The notes beneath the pieces are model-generated. The model was given only the letters and a program-made list of their open reading frames with translations. It searched no databases and had not been told where the DNA came from. Positions 10,957 through 22,339 of a stretch of 64,000 nucleotides of DNA are shown one piece after another; position 1 is the stretch's first letter, and each line of letters opens with the position of its first letter. Position numbers and translations under genes: made by a program. The DNA is from Phytophthora hibernalis (lineage: Eukaryota; Oomycota; Peronosporomycetes; Peronosporales; Peronosporaceae), in NCBI GenBank assembly GCA_012656075.1, contig JAAKBF010000384.1:1-64000 (forward strand). The letters are read 5' to 3'.

Positions 10957-12032
10957 TCATGCAATCTTTCCTTGTCCTTGAGCGGCATGCGCAGTTCTCC
11001 CTCGACGTTCGCGTGGAGCATGAGGTGCAGCTCGAAACATCCTTCCGCCCCCAGCAATTTCATTGCCACCGGTGACACCTGAGGCGATCCCTTCAACTAC
11101 TCTCCACTCTGCTGTTCCATCCTCGATTTTTGCGCTCGGTTGGAACGCTTGTTGACAGATTGCCAAGAGCCGTTGTTGCATCTCGGCATTGTACTTCGCT
11201 GGGTTGAACGTGAATTTACTGGTCGCTGCTGCTATCGGAGCCGCTGTAACGTGCGTCTCCCCACTGTCTCCTAAGCTCTGATCGCGCTTCACCACCTTGA
11301 CCCACTCATGCAGGGTTTGGGTTTGCTTGAGGTTGATCTTGGGCATGACATTGTCGATCGCATGTACTATTTGCCATTTAGCTTGGACTACTAACAGCAA
11401 TACATTATCCAATGCCGCTTCCCATGCTGCGTACTGCTGCTTCGAGGTGGCTATTATCAGGCGACTCAGAGACAGTAATATTTCCTGTTCCTTTCGTGTC
11501 GGATGCTTCGTTGGCCCTGATCCCATCTTTTGGAGATCGAGGTCATTTCGTTCGACAGCGTACTTGAATAGCTCAGTGGCGATGTACAGCTCCATCTCTA
11601 ACGGTTGCGCCGGTGACGACTCTTTCAAAGACCCGATCAGGAGGTCATACTGGTGCTGAGGCGTTACTCGGGACTCTGGCATCCGAGCCTCTCTCTCCTT
11701 GCTCCGATCTGTGGTCGGTGGTTGCTGGTGCTCATCTGCTTCTGCCGCTCCTCCACTTCCGTTCTTATCGGCCTTCTCTTGAATGGCAGCATCCTTGTCT
11801 CTGTCCATCGTTGACGCGCGCTGCTCGTGATCGGCTAATGCCTCCTTCGCAAGAACTTCCCCACGAACTTTGCGTTTGACGGGATCGACGACCAAATCTC
11901 GTCCTTCATGGTCTGGCAGACTAGCGACAAGGTCGAGGAAATCGCCGCCAGATCCAGCTTTTTCTGAAGTAACCTATTATAGGTTCGGTAATCGAGCGCC
12001 AAAATGTATCCATGTCGTGGTAACTTCAACAA
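10957..12032 (-). pseudogene. LINE 5' coding segment, unrecognised
   Basis: A 312-codon frame (10957-11895) and a shorter overlapping frame (11835-12032) hold hydrophilic sequence with a Lys/Asp/Glu-rich N-terminus and a helical C-terminal half (for example MELYIATELFKYAVERNDL). No domain is recognised. It is placed in the LINE because it is collinear with the zinc knuckle frame and because host-gene sequence begins directly to its right. Confidence 0.45.
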
Positions 12033-12044
12033 TATCTTTTGTAA

Positions 12045-13473
12045 ACGACAAGTGACACCGAGGTCTCACGTCCGCATTTCACTCCACCGCTGTTAATTGG
12101 CCATCACTTCGAGAAAATCCTCACACATGGCGAGCACCTCCGTCTTGTCGTCATTTTCACCCGCCTCTGGTCGGACCCGAGGCGCCGTCGCCAGTTTCTT
12201 CGCTGGATCTTCGGAGGCTCCAGCGCACTCGCTGTCCTGCTGCTGCTGGAGGTTTCGCGAGGGTTTTGCCGCACTCCGCTCGAGTCTGCGAAGCTGGTGG
12301 CTGGCATCTCCTGGGCGCTCTGCAGGGTCACGGTGCAGTACGTGGCTCGAGGCTTCAAGCCCAAGTTCCCCAGGTGGACGCTGCGCTACGAGCTGCTGCG
12401 TGGCTTGATGCGCAGCGCCGTCAACATGTTTGGCGAGCGGATCGTCGATGTGCAGCACGCGCGGGTCATTCGCCAGCACACGGCGCTGTTCGGGACGATC
12501 CTGGGCTGGTGGCCGCGTTGGCAGCACGGCCTGCGACTTGAGAGTGTGAAGCTCAACGGACTCGAGCACATCTGGCTCAAGTCGTCACCGGTTGAGAGCA
12601 GTAGTCAGCGCAAGAGGCTCGTGGTGCTCTTCTTCCATGGAGGGCTACGCTGTTCTGAGTCCGAGAATGTACATCTCTTTCTGCTGTGCGTTGGCCGGCG
12701 CCATCAAGCAGCAGTTTACTTTGCAAGGAGCTGGCGAGGATGTAGTGGTTGACGTGTTCCTTGCAAATTATCGTAAAGTGCCCGAGCATCAGTTCCCGGT
12801 GCCGGCGGAGGACGCGGTGAAAATGTATGAGTATCTACTGCAACACGAGAAGCTGGAGCCGTCGCAGATTATCCTGGCAGGAGATAGTGCTGGTGGAGGC
12901 CTTGTGATGTCCACGCTGCTGCGAGTTCGCGATGGATTGTCAAGCTGGAAGTCGAAGCTGCCACTGCCTTTGGCTGCTATTGTGGCGTGCCCACTTGCTG
13001 ATCTCACTGGCGATGAAGACGAAATCGCTAGTCAGCACTGCGTGCTTGCGCTCAACATGACGGCTGCAGTTCTCTTGTCGTACCATCCGACGCATGACGA
13101 CCCGAGCACGTGGGCGGATGCCTCACCGGTTCATTGCAATTTGCAAGGCCTCCCACCCGTGTTTCTGCAAGCTGCCAAACTTGACACATTGTTCCAGCAT
13201 TCTTTGCGGCTTGCAGCAAAAGCCGAAGCTGATGGTGTTGCGAACTGGGAAGTAGATGTACATGAAGGTGTGCCGCATGTCTTCATGGTCATTCCAGGCT
13301 ATGTGTTGCCTTACGCCCATGTCGCTATCCAGAAGATGGCAACATTTGCAGCTAAAAAGTTCTTGAACAGCCTCACGGGAAACAACAAGGAGGAGATCGA
13401 CAACAATGGCATTGGAGAACTGGAGATTGATAGTGTAGCGATCGCCGACAGCGTGCCATCTGCAGCGGCGTAG
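12045..13473 (+). pseudogene. Alpha/beta hydrolase (HSL / esterase-lipase type), 5' end missing and frame broken
   Basis: The first frame is open from just after a TAA at 12042 but has no ATG until 12426. It reads through a hydrophobic segment (FGGSSALAVLLLLEV) and VQYVARGFKPKFPRWTLRYE to VVLFFHGG at about 12640. There the frame changes (a 2-nt loss in a G-rich run would explain it) and resumes as YAVLSPRMYISFCCALAG, GDSAGGGLVMSTLL (nucleophile elbow, Ser), DASPVHCNLQGLPPVF and HEGVPHVFMVI (catalytic His). This is the HSL-like hydrolase fold with its oxyanion HGGG motif at the break. The LINE starts directly upstream and probably removed the original start. A truncated paralogue lies at 57979-58500. 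The frame change may be a sequence error; the missing start is not. Confidence 0.75.
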
Positions 13474-14348
13474 ATCTTTCTTTTCGTTTGGTAACGTCGG
13501 GCCGCACCTACACGCTGCGTCGTCTCAAGCACGAAGCCCTGGACGACGACGTCGAGATAGAGCCCGACGCTGTTTGAACGACGGGTAGCTTCGTATTCAT
13601 TCATTTCGATAATCCGTTGTTCACAGTTATCATTGTCTGCAATTCATGTAGCAGCGTTAGTCAATCACAGTATTGAGAGCGTTGCACGAAGCTCTTGACC
13701 GCGACTGCCAGCACGACCACAGTGCAGTGCTCCGCAGCAAAATTCATCTCGACTTCAATGCGACAGCGTCCCATCGACTGGGATCGAATCTTTATCTTTA
13801 TCTTGCCGAAGACGGATCGTCGCGGTGCGACCCACGGCAACAGTACAGTGCCCTGTACGACGGAGCTCAGTGTCTGGCACTCGAAGTCTTCGAGTTGAAG
13901 AATGGCCGCTTGGCCACCGGACGCGAGATGCTTGGAATCAGCTTCTGGTTCAAATCCTGCGGGCAACCAGCATGAGCAAGCCATCTTGCTGCAACGTACT
14001 TGCTGGTGCTTGGTTTGCGCCTTCAAATCCAGCTCCACATTTCTGACCAATGGGGATGCAGAAACTCACCATCTTTTCCTCGCATTGGTTAAAAAACGCG
14101 CCACATCACCGGCACAAGATCGTTTCTTCGTCGCTGCCTTCCTCTCATCACTGATAGCATATTCTCGTCCACCTCCTTATCCAGGTGCTAAGCATTCATA
14201 GTTATGTAATATGTGCATAACAAAACTATTTAAAATATTTCTATAAATTCATCTCTAAACATTTTACTTCATTGGCATAGTATCTATTTACGAAGGGAAA
14301 ATCTTCTGCTTGGAGACCGTGCTCCACTCCACCAGCTCCGAGCTCCCA
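13474..14348. other. Intergenic region, no gene supported
   Basis: Overlapping open frames on both strands (about 13660-14050) have no recognised domain and no supporting splice or start context. The right part is AT-rich. Confidence 0.5.
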
Positions 14349-14364
14349 CTCACTTTGACATTCG
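14349..14364 (+). promoter_or_regulatory. Candidate oomycete initiator element for enolase
   Basis: CTCACTTTGACATTCG lies about 40-50 nt upstream of the enolase ATG. It resembles the oomycete Inr consensus (TCATTYYNCA) with one extra base. Confidence 0.3.
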
Positions 14365-14400
14365 CCTCCAGCTCCGCAAGACCACACTCTACATCACAAT

Positions 14401-15775
14401 ATGCTCTCCCGCTCGTCCGCCTCGCTGCGTCGCGCGGCTTCGACCGCTGCTGCTGGTGCCGCCCGTAACGCCAGCACCATCCAGTCCATCCACGCGCGAG
14501 ATCATCGACAGCCGTGGCAACCCCACGGTGGAGGTAGACCTGACGCTGTCTGGCAGCTCAGAGATCTTCCGCGCGTCGGTGCCCTCGGGGGCCTCCACGG
14601 GCATCCACGAGGCCGTGGAGCTGCGCGACGGCGGCAAGCGCTACGCCGGCAAGGGCGTGCAGCAGGCTGTGCAGAACGTCAAGAGCGTGCTTGCCCCTAA
14701 GCTCATCGGCGCCGACCCGACCAAGCAGCGCGACATCGACGACCTCATGCGCGAGATCGACGGCACGGAGAACAAGGGAAAGCTCGGCGCCAACGCCATC
14801 CTGGGCGTATCCTCGCTGTGGCTAAGGCTGGAGCTTCCGCCAAGGGCGTTCCGCTCTACCAGCACTTTGCTGACCTCATTGGCAACAAGAACCTGGTGCT
14901 CCCCGTGCCCAGCTTCAACGTGATCAACGGCGGCTCGCACGCCGGCAACAAGCTAGCCTTCCAGGAGTTTATGCTGCTGCCTACTGGCGCCGAGAGCTTC
15001 TCGGAGGCCATGGTCATGGGCTGCGAGGTGTACCACCAGCTGAAGAGCACGATCAAGAATAAGTACGGACAGGACGCCATTAATGTAGGCGACGAGGGCG
15101 GCTTCGCCCCAACATTCAGAGCAACCGCGAGGGCGTGGAGCTCCTGATGACGGCCATTGGCCGCGCCGGCTACGACGGCAAGATCGGCATTGGCATGGAC
15201 GTCGCTTCGTCCGAGTTCCTGACCAAGGAGGGCAAGTACGACCTGGACTTCAAGACGGAGGGCTCCACGGACCTGCTGACCGGCGAGGAGCTGGGTCAGC
15301 TGTACAAGGACCTGGCCAAGGAGTTCCCGATCATCAGCATTGAGGACCCGTTCGACCAGGACGACTGGACGCACTACTCGTCCTTCACCGCCGGCATTGG
15401 CGAGAAGGTGCAGGTCGTGGGAGACGACCTGCTGTGCACGAACCCCAAGCGCATTGCCACCGCTCTGGACACGAAGGCTTGCAACGCCCTGCTACTCAAG
15501 GTGAACCAGATCGGCAGCGTGACTGAGAGCGTGGACGCCGTGGCCCTCGCCCAGAAGAACGGATGGGGCGTCATGACGTCGCACCGCAGCGGTGAGACCG
15601 AGGACTCGTACATCGCCGACCTGGCCGTGGGTCTGGCCACCGGCCAGATCAAGACGGGCGCCCCGTGCCGATCGGAGCGTCTGGCCAAGTACAACCAACT
15701 GCTGCGTATCGAGGAGGCCCTCGGCAGCGACGCCAAGTACGCTGGCGTGCACTTCCGCAACCCTCCAAGATGTAA
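14401..15775 (+). CDS. Enolase with mitochondrial presequence (four small frame breaks)
   Basis: Enolase converts 2-phosphoglycerate to phosphoenolpyruvate. The N-terminus is MLSRSSASLRRAASTAAAG, rich in Arg, Ser and Ala with no acidic residues: a mitochondrial presequence of about 25 residues placed before the usual start. Stramenopiles are known to keep mitochondrial copies of lower-glycolysis enzymes. The body has SGASTGIHEAVELRD, NVINGGSHAGNKLAFQEFM, the SIEDPFDQDDW metal-site region, the LLLKVNQIGSVTES signature and SHRSGETEDSYIADLAVG, so the catalytic residues are present. The frame breaks at about 14506 (2 nt lost in a GC run), 14810, 15107 and 15768 (1 nt each in C or A runs). With these allowed for it encodes about 459 residues ending at a TAA at 15775. 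Such conserved sequence between breaks suggests sequence errors, not a pseudogene. Confidence 0.92.
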
Positions 15776-16605
15776 GCGGTTTGAGGAAGACCGTCACAAA
15801 TGTATTAAGACGGGGGAAGGCAGCCACCAAGCTCGTGGCAGCGATAGTATACTGTAGTTAGTTGCTCAACATAGGCAGTCTGCGCGATGAACCAAAATAC
15901 CCCAGTGTGGGTGTGTTCTCCTTGCACATTTGCCGTTCTTACTAGTATAAGACTCGGGTACGGAGCACCGGAATCTTAACTGATGTATTAGTACAAACCG
16001 GTGTTAATATACGTAGTATTATAATATTATTAAAAATACTACTAGTAATAAATCTACCGGTACGAAATAGCGTTCCGAACACAAACTGAAAAAGCTGACG
16101 AAGCAGCCAGATCCGGATACGGCTCCGGATACGGATCTGGCTTCATGGCAGTAAACATCACATCACGCCACAAATGCGCGAGGATTGCTGGTGCCACGCG
16201 CCGCAGAGCAATGGAGACATCGAGAGAGGTTCCAGACGCAAGACTCCAGCGCTGCAGTTCGAAGATTGACCATGGGTTTGTGCCGCGGTGTAAACATATA
16301 GGCCGTGTTAAATTTTTGACGTCCAGGCCGTGGTGGGTGTCTGTCTGAGTGCACAGCTTGCGCATGGCAATTTGCTCTCCATCCTGCAGCACGCCGAGTC
16401 AGCGCGGCGTGAGTGCTGCTTACCTTGAAGTGGGCGCGCGGGCCTTGGCGACCGAGGCGGCCCTGAACTGCTGGCGCTGGCAGTCACTGCCGCAGTGCCG
16501 TGCTCTCATGCTGAGACCTACACACCCGCCAGATGCGGCCAGGCGGCCATCCGGACGACGGCTGGCTTTGCTGAACTGTGTTGACGCCGACTCTCGTTTG
16601 TCGCG
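15776..16605. other. Intergenic, contains one hairpin
   Basis: AT-rich immediately after enolase, then mixed sequence without a recognised gene. Holds the inverted repeat at 16105-16142. Confidence 0.5.
16105..16142. repeat. Inverted repeat with 11-bp stem
   Basis: AGCCAGATCCG at 16105-16115 is the reverse complement of CGGATCTGGCT at 16132-16142. The loop contains a direct repeat of CCGGATACGG. It could form a hairpin; its function is unknown. Confidence 0.6.
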
Positions 16606-17148
16606 ATGAGATCGACGGCCATCGCCTGCCGCCGCGTTGCTGCGCTGGCATGTCAGCAGGCAAATCCCGCCGTCGCTCGCTTTTCTGGCGGTCTCTCGTC
16701 TCGACGCGTCTCCGTTGCAGACATAGAGCTGCCCGACGCCGCGACCGAAACGACAGAGGAAACCCACGCAAAATGGTCGCAACTCCCTCGGTCGAGCACC
16801 GAGCTGCCATCAGGTCTGCCACAACGGTCACCCATTGTTGCTAATGGCGGCTTTCATCGCGCCCACCAACTGTCAGCCCACGCTGTCGCATGCGAACACT
16901 CTGGTAAGCTTACCGGTACTGTGATTTTTCCAACATTTCGTGATATTTGCTACGAGCAAACGAGCAAACGAGCGGGAAGACGTCGAGTCGTCGGGCCTCG
17001 AGCAAAGATCCCAACTCGCAACTGCAACAACAACGTCGGCGCAGCGCAGCGTTGTGCTAGAGTAACTTACCTGCACTTCACCCGGCTTGGGCGTCGACTA
17101 TTACGCATTATGCTGCGACTCGGCAGCGTCGCTGTGGATTTTCCGTGA
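16606..17148 (+). CDS. Hypothetical ORF with possible mitochondrial presequence
   Basis: The frame starts MRSTAIACRRVAALACQQAN and continues RFSGGLSSRRVSVADIELPD. The first 35 residues are rich in Arg, Ala and Ser and lack acidic residues, as in mitochondrial targeting peptides. The following part (TETTEETHAKW) is ordinary protein-like sequence, but after about residue 65 it loses any pattern. It may be a first exon with the rest spliced elsewhere, or chance. Not recognised. Confidence 0.25.
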   Translation: MRSTAIACRRVAALACQQANPAVARFSGGLSSRRVSVADIELPDAATETTEETHAKWSQLPRSSTELPSGLPQRSPIVANGGFHRAHQLSAHAVACEHSGKLTGTVIFPTFRDICYEQTSKRAGRRRVVGPRAKIPTRNCNNNVGAAQRCARVTYLHFTRLGRRLLRIMLRLGSVAVDFP

Positions 17149-17362
17149 AAAGTACCGAGTATTGTATTCGCACCTAGTGGGACGCATACTCAAACCAAGT
17201 GCGCACTTGCTCCCTCTGGTCGCGACCTAGGGTTGCAGCATGCGTGACAGGCGTCTTCCTTTTTCGGGCCATTCATCAACTTGGGCGACTACCGTTAGCT
17301 TCTCCGGTGTCTGAACCGGACGTACAGATCCCGAGCAGGTCCATTGCCTATCGATCGTCTGC

Positions 17363-18373
17363 ATGATGGACCACAGCGACGACAGCTTCGCCGACTCGAG
17401 CACTTCCGAGTTCCCCATTCTGGGCGACACTGTGTCGCCCGTCACGCCCGAGAGCCACCCGAGCATGAGCATGAGCAGCAGCCGCAGCTTCAGCCCCAGC
17501 AAGCGCAAACTGGCGCACTCGCCGCTCTCGCAGACACAGTCGTCGTCCTCGTCCTTGGCGGCCTCCAACTCGCTCACAGACCGCCTCACCATGATGAACA
17601 TCCCGACGCAGGACCTCAAGGGCGCCGCCTTCTATGGCTGGCTCTGGAAGCGGGGCCAGTCGTTCAAGACGTGGAAGAAGCGCTTCTTCCTGCTCAACGG
17701 GGCCGCACTCACGTACTACACGCAGTGCTGCGTCATCGCGTCCGACGTGCTGGGCGGAGGCACCCACTGCCTCGACCTGCCGGTTCGCGGCGGTCTGCGC
17801 GTCGCCAAAGCTGCACTCTCAGACATGACGAGCTTCGGACTCAAGGTTACCAGCTCCAGTGGACGCGTGCTCTACGTACAGGCAGGAGACGAGGACTCTC
17901 GCGCTCAGTGGCTCAAGGTGCTGCAAGAAGCTCCCAGGATGAGGGGCGAGATGATGGGGCCGCCGATTCGCCGCACCATGGCCAGCGACCTGTCAACACA
18001 GCGCTCGTATCAGGCAGAGAGCAGCTCGCCCTACATGCAAATGGCCATGAGCGTGTTGAGTAGCGAGGACGAAGACGACGCACAGGACTGCGACATGCAG
18101 GGCTACTTGCATGTGCGAGGAGGACTGCTACCCGGCTACAAGAAGCGCTTTGTGACGCTCACGGACGGCCATCTGTCCGTTCGACGCAGCCGCACGCACC
18201 GCAGCTCGGACCCGCAGGAGGCGGACAAGCCCTTCGAGGTGCTGTCAGCTGTGCCCTGGAACGGCCACGTGCACGGCGTCTGCATCCGCCTGGAGAACCA
18301 CAAGGAGATGTTTGCGTACGCGGACAACGACGCCGACGCGTCCATGTGGCTGGCTGCACTCAAGAGTTGCTAA
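17363..18373 (+). CDS. Protein with two pleckstrin homology (PH) domains
   Basis: A single intact exon of 336 codons. Residues 1-80 are Ser-rich and probably disordered. The first PH domain (about 88-190) opens with FYGWLWKRGQSFKTWKKRFF and ends with the conserved Trp in DEDSRAQWLKVLQE. A second PH domain (about 236-334) opens with MQGYLHVRGGLLPGYKKRF and ends DADASMWLAALKS. PH domains bind phosphoinositides or proteins at membranes. The basic KxWKKRFF and GYKKRF strands are typical lipid-facing segments. No enzyme domain is present, so this is probably an adaptor. The ATG at 17363 is followed at once by a second Met; either could be used. Confidence 0.85.
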   Translation: MMDHSDDSFADSSTSEFPILGDTVSPVTPESHPSMSMSSSRSFSPSKRKLAHSPLSQTQSSSSSLAASNSLTDRLTMMNIPTQDLKGAAFYGWLWKRGQSFKTWKKRFFLLNGAALTYYTQCCVIASDVLGGGTHCLDLPVRGGLRVAKAALSDMTSFGLKVTSSSGRVLYVQAGDEDSRAQWLKVLQEAPRMRGEMMGPPIRRTMASDLSTQRSYQAESSSPYMQMAMSVLSSEDEDDAQDCDMQGYLHVRGGLLPGYKKRFVTLTDGHLSVRRSRTHRSSDPQEADKPFEVLSAVPWNGHVHGVCIRLENHKEMFAYADNDADASMWLAALKSC

Positions 18374-18946
18374 GCTTGGAAGCTGGAGTGACCATCCACC
18401 CCGTTGACTGCGAATTGAAGCAGCAGCATGTGTACACTGCTGAAAGCCGACCGACAGACAGCTTCGGCATGGAGCGACTGACGCCGTCCTCCCCCTCCCT
18501 CCTCCCCGCTAAATTATTAGAGACTGTCCGCGATAATTATGACGAAATTCACCGTATCCGCCCGCTATAGAGGCGACTTTTTGCATTCCTCACTACCGGT
18601 AGTTTAACTTCCATTCCCAGCTTTTGCTGCTTGCATGTCATGCTGGGGCAGTTCGTATCTGAGCGAAAACGGCCACAAAACGCCCGCCTCAAGCCGAAAC
18701 GAACACCCAAAACTTTCAGTTTGGCCGTTGCTGGCATCAGGACGCACGTGGCAGCAAGTCCTAACGACAGCGCGCACGATGAACGGCAACGTCTACAGTG
18801 TAGTAGCATTATTGTAAAGCAGTTTTTGCTACATTTTCGACCCCGGTAACAAAAAATGTAGCCATCTTAATATTATGTCTTACACACTACTATGTTTCGG
18901 AACACAACGTAACCCGGGCTATTCTAACTCGTCATAACCCGTCGCA
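18374..18946. other. Intergenic
   Basis: Nothing recognised. The last 200 bp upstream of PRP38 should contain its promoter; no clear initiator motif was seen. Confidence 0.5.
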
Positions 18947-21058
18947 ATGTCCCGCTCGGCGCTGACTCGCCATGCGCTGCAGAAGTCTCTGCGCGGCCAG
19001 AGCGCGCTGGACCAGCCGCCTGAGGAGACGCAGCGCCGCATCAAGCAGGATGAGCTGGCCGTGTACGTCGACTCCCCTCTGCATCGCGCGTTCTCCTTTT
19101 AACTTATCCGTTATCCCCTCCTCAGTTACGGCAACGATACCACGTACAACTTGAACACACTGCTGCACCAGAACATCCTGCAATCCGCCTACTTCCACGA
19201 TCTCTACAAACTCAAGACGTACCACGAGGTGGTGGACGAGATCTACTACCGTGTCGATCATGCTGGTATTGATAGGTTAACTAAGTTGGTTAATTACCCG
19301 ATGGAGATTAACTGTGGGTAACTGTTATGCCCCTGTAGAGCCATGGTCCCCGGGTACGGCGCGCATCCCGTCGAGCTGCTTCTGTCTGCTGCACAAGTTC
19401 TTCCTCATGCGACTCACACGCAAGCAGATGCAGGGTCTGCTGCGACACACGGTGAGCTAAATAGGTTAATTAGGAGGTTAAATTATGGGTATTTAACTGT
19501 TATGGTAACTGCTAGGACTCACCGTACATCCGCGTAGTCGGCTTCCTGTACCTGCGGTTCACTTGCGACCCGGACGAGCTCTGGACGTGGTTCGAGCCCT
19601 TTTGGAAGACCCCGAGGTATTCAACGCGGCGGCCAATCCAAGCTTGAAAACGTGAGTTAACTGCTTGTGTGCCGCTAAAAGGTGGTAAGGAAGACTGCTG
19701 CTGCTATTGTGACTTGGTTTACCACTGCAGTACGCAGCCGCTGAATGAGGTGCTGACTGTTTTTCTGGTGTAGGACCATTGGAGAGTGGCTGGTTAGCTT
19801 GTTGGAAGAGATTAACTACTTTGGTACAATCCTCCCACGCATCCCTAAGAAGATCGAAGACGGAATTAAAGTCAAGGTGAGTACGCGAAGGTGTGCGTGC
19901 AGGAATGGACTGCGGTGGAAATTTGGCTGGAGGCGTGCCTCGTTGTTTGGTGGGGTTACGCACAGCAGTTCTCGTGCTTATCGCGTTTAGAGTACATTTA
20001 CGTACCCGTCGAGTGTACTAACCTACATTTTGTGTTTGTACATGCGTGTATTAGCTTCTTTTGTTTTCGCGAAAGAAGGAGCGCGCTAAGGAGAACGTGG
20101 CGATCGTCGACCGCTTGAAACCTGGAACGAAAGTTCACGCGATTTACGCAGACGAAGAAAACGAACCTGCGGTGAGCTACCGAGCATGCCATAGACTTAT
20201 CAGTGCACTTACTATGGTGCGTGTTTTTGCAGATGTACGAAGCTGTCATCGATTCGGTGGAAGAAGGCAACACTTTTTGGGTAAAATTGTCCGTCGCTAG
20301 GCAGACAACATGGTAGCAACGTTCCAATCACCAATCTTAACTATTTGTTGTGAGCAGGTTTCGTTCCCAGCGTACGGAAACACAGAAAAGGTGGGCCTAG
20401 GTGACATCGAGTTCGACGAAGGTAAGCACTGCCGCGGGCGCTCTCCTTCACGTTCCCGCTCCGCAGGACGATCAAGAGTCCGCGACCGCCGCCGATCCCG
20501 AGACCGGGACAGCGATCGTCGCCGTGGCAGTCGCCGTGGCCGCTCCCGATCGCGATCGCGCCCTCTTCATCGATCTCGCAGCAGGTCCCAATCAGCTCCA
20601 CGCGACCGTCGTCGACGCAATCGCAGCCGCAGTCGCAGTCACACACGAATCAAGGCTGGGTAAGTGTGAGGGCTACTGATTTGAGAGTGATTGCTGTACA
20701 AATACTTAATAACATCATATTATGATGTAGTGGCAGCGATATCACTGGGGACTTGCTGCAGCAAGTGCGCGATCGTGAGCGTCGTAAGGCTGAAGCAGTC
20801 GGCCGCGACTATGCATCGCGGCCTGCCAGCTACAAGGGCTCACTGTCGCTGAAGCTCGACCGCTGGACCACAAGAAAGCGCTCACGCAGCCCAACGAAGC
20901 GAGATGAGGTTGTGGTGGTGCAGCCAGGTATGTCAATGGGTGACGAGCGACGTCGCAGTAACTCGCCTTCAGCTGAAAAGGCACGCGAAGCCGAGGAACG
21001 TTTGAAAAATCTTCGCGTGATGTACGGCGATGCATCTGCGAAAACCAAGGGCGAATAG
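18947..21058 (+). CDS. Pre-mRNA splicing factor PRP38 family, nine exons, RS-rich tail
   Basis: Exons read 18947-19062, 19126-19265, 19339-19451, 19516-19651, 19774-19876, 20055-20171, 20233-20280, 20358-20659 and 20731-21058. All eight introns are GT-AG and 60-180 nt long. The product is about 467 residues. The N-terminal PRP38 domain shows YNLNTLLHQNILQSAYFHDL, LKTYHEVVDEIYYRVDHAEP, the CFCLLHKFFLMRLTRKQM stretch and TDSPYIRVVGFLYLRF. PRP38 joins the tri-snRNP and is needed for spliceosome activation. The C-terminus is an Arg/Ser domain (for example RSRSRSRPLHRSRSRSQS), typical of metazoan and oomycete forms and absent in yeast. One base is missing near 19604 in a TGG-GAA context, which I take as a sequence error. 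Unusually intron-rich for an oomycete gene. Confidence 0.92.
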
Positions 21059-22339
21059 AAGAGGAATCGAATGCAGCAGTGCCAACAACAGCCAGAGTAC
21101 GTAGAGATAACCGTATTCCTCGTCTCTGATAGCTTGTTGGCGGGTGTGGCTTGTGGATTGCGTATTGCGCAGCAGAACGAATACATCACAGTATGGTGGA
21201 CACCTCAGCAGCGGTGGTGGTGCGCCTGACGATCCCCTGCAGTCCTCCTTTGCTTTCAACTGATTTTTCAGTTCTTACCTATTGCTGTTGGCATTAGAGT
21301 ACATATAGTAGGGCTCGCTGGAACCGCGCGCAGAGTCGATTTTAAAAACTGTGCTGCTGTTGTTTTTCTCTACAGGGCTGTGGTGCATTTGACTTCGGTT
21401 GCCAGAAGTGGAATATGGTGCTGTGGTGCAGTTGCCAGAAGTGGAATATGGTGGCATCCGTATATCTGCAAACATGTACATGAAATACTCGATTTGTATT
21501 AGCACCAGAGGAAGACGCTGGTACTGAAATACTCGCTTTGTATGAAATCGCCAGGAAGCGCTTCGCGTAGGCCTGCGACCGTCCAGATTCTAACGTACGG
21601 CCGCCCTCATAACAATCCTCGCACACGAGATTGTGCTTTCCACGGTGAGCGACACGTGCCACTGAAGCGTCTATTGAGCGCTGCCAACGCAGGTGCACCT
21701 GTAGAGCAGACTCCACAAGATTTCCTATTGCTGGTGAACTATCACAAACCACTACAGTACCAGCGTACAGTTAAGTTCAAGATTCTACAGCTCGTTTGGC
21801 GCATCACTGGATGCAGCTACCGGTACAAGTACCGACGAAGGCTTCGGCTCGAAGCACAGGTCGACATATTTTTGGAAAGTATTTTTAAAATACTTTGACT
21901 ACTTTGCATATTAAAATATCACACGACACCAGAGTTCTACTTCCCAGCAACCAAAGTTCTGCTTTTCGGCATAGAACCGGACAATATTTCTGGAACAGAC
22001 TGGTTTATATTTCCCGGTACCGGTATTACATGTAGGTACCGTAGCTATGTACCGTAGCGTAGCCGGTTTATCACCACGAATCTAATTCGGGGATGGTGGC
22101 CATGCACGACTTTTTTCCTTCAGCTTTTTCTGGTGCACGTGCAAGAGAGGGAAGACTCACCCACAACTTGTGAAGCTGCAGAATTGCTCCGCCAACGAAA
22201 CTCAGCCCTTGAAGCTGGTGAAGGCGTGCTATTCCTGAAATTTCTGTAATTGAAAAAGTATTTTAAGACTGCCAGCGAAGTACCAGCACATAGGGAAGCC
22301 ACCGTGTCACTGACACTGTTAGCGGATCACTACCGGTAC

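Larger units (their letters stand above)
760..12040 (-). mobile_element. Large non-LTR retrotransposon (LINE), decayed, interrupted by a hAT element
   Basis: The minus strand carries, in 5' to 3' order, an unrecognised N-terminal segment, a CCHC zinc knuckle (about 10370-10410), an OTU-like protease segment (about 9130-9420), an acidic spacer, an apurinic-type endonuclease (about 4480-5209), a reverse transcriptase (about 2890-3722), a thumb region and an RT zinc-binding (zf-RVT) tail (about 1250-1500). Frames change many times and key catalytic residues are altered, so the copy is dead. Taking out the 2.1-kb hAT insertion leaves about 9.2 kb, long for a LINE. The ends are approximate: the 5' end abuts the open frame of the hydrolase gene at about 12040 and no target duplication was found. 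Confidence 0.8.

Noticed and set aside
12093..12569. Minus-strand ORF upstream of the hydrolase
   Set aside because: The plus strand here encodes sequence with a clear paralogue at 57979-58500, so the minus frame is a shadow.
13661..14050. Overlapping ORFs on both strands after the hydrolase
   Set aside because: No domain, no homologous pattern, no splice context; treated as non-coding.
21542..21898. 118-codon plus-strand ORF
   Set aside because: Basic, without domain, in gene-poor DNA; not supported beyond being open.
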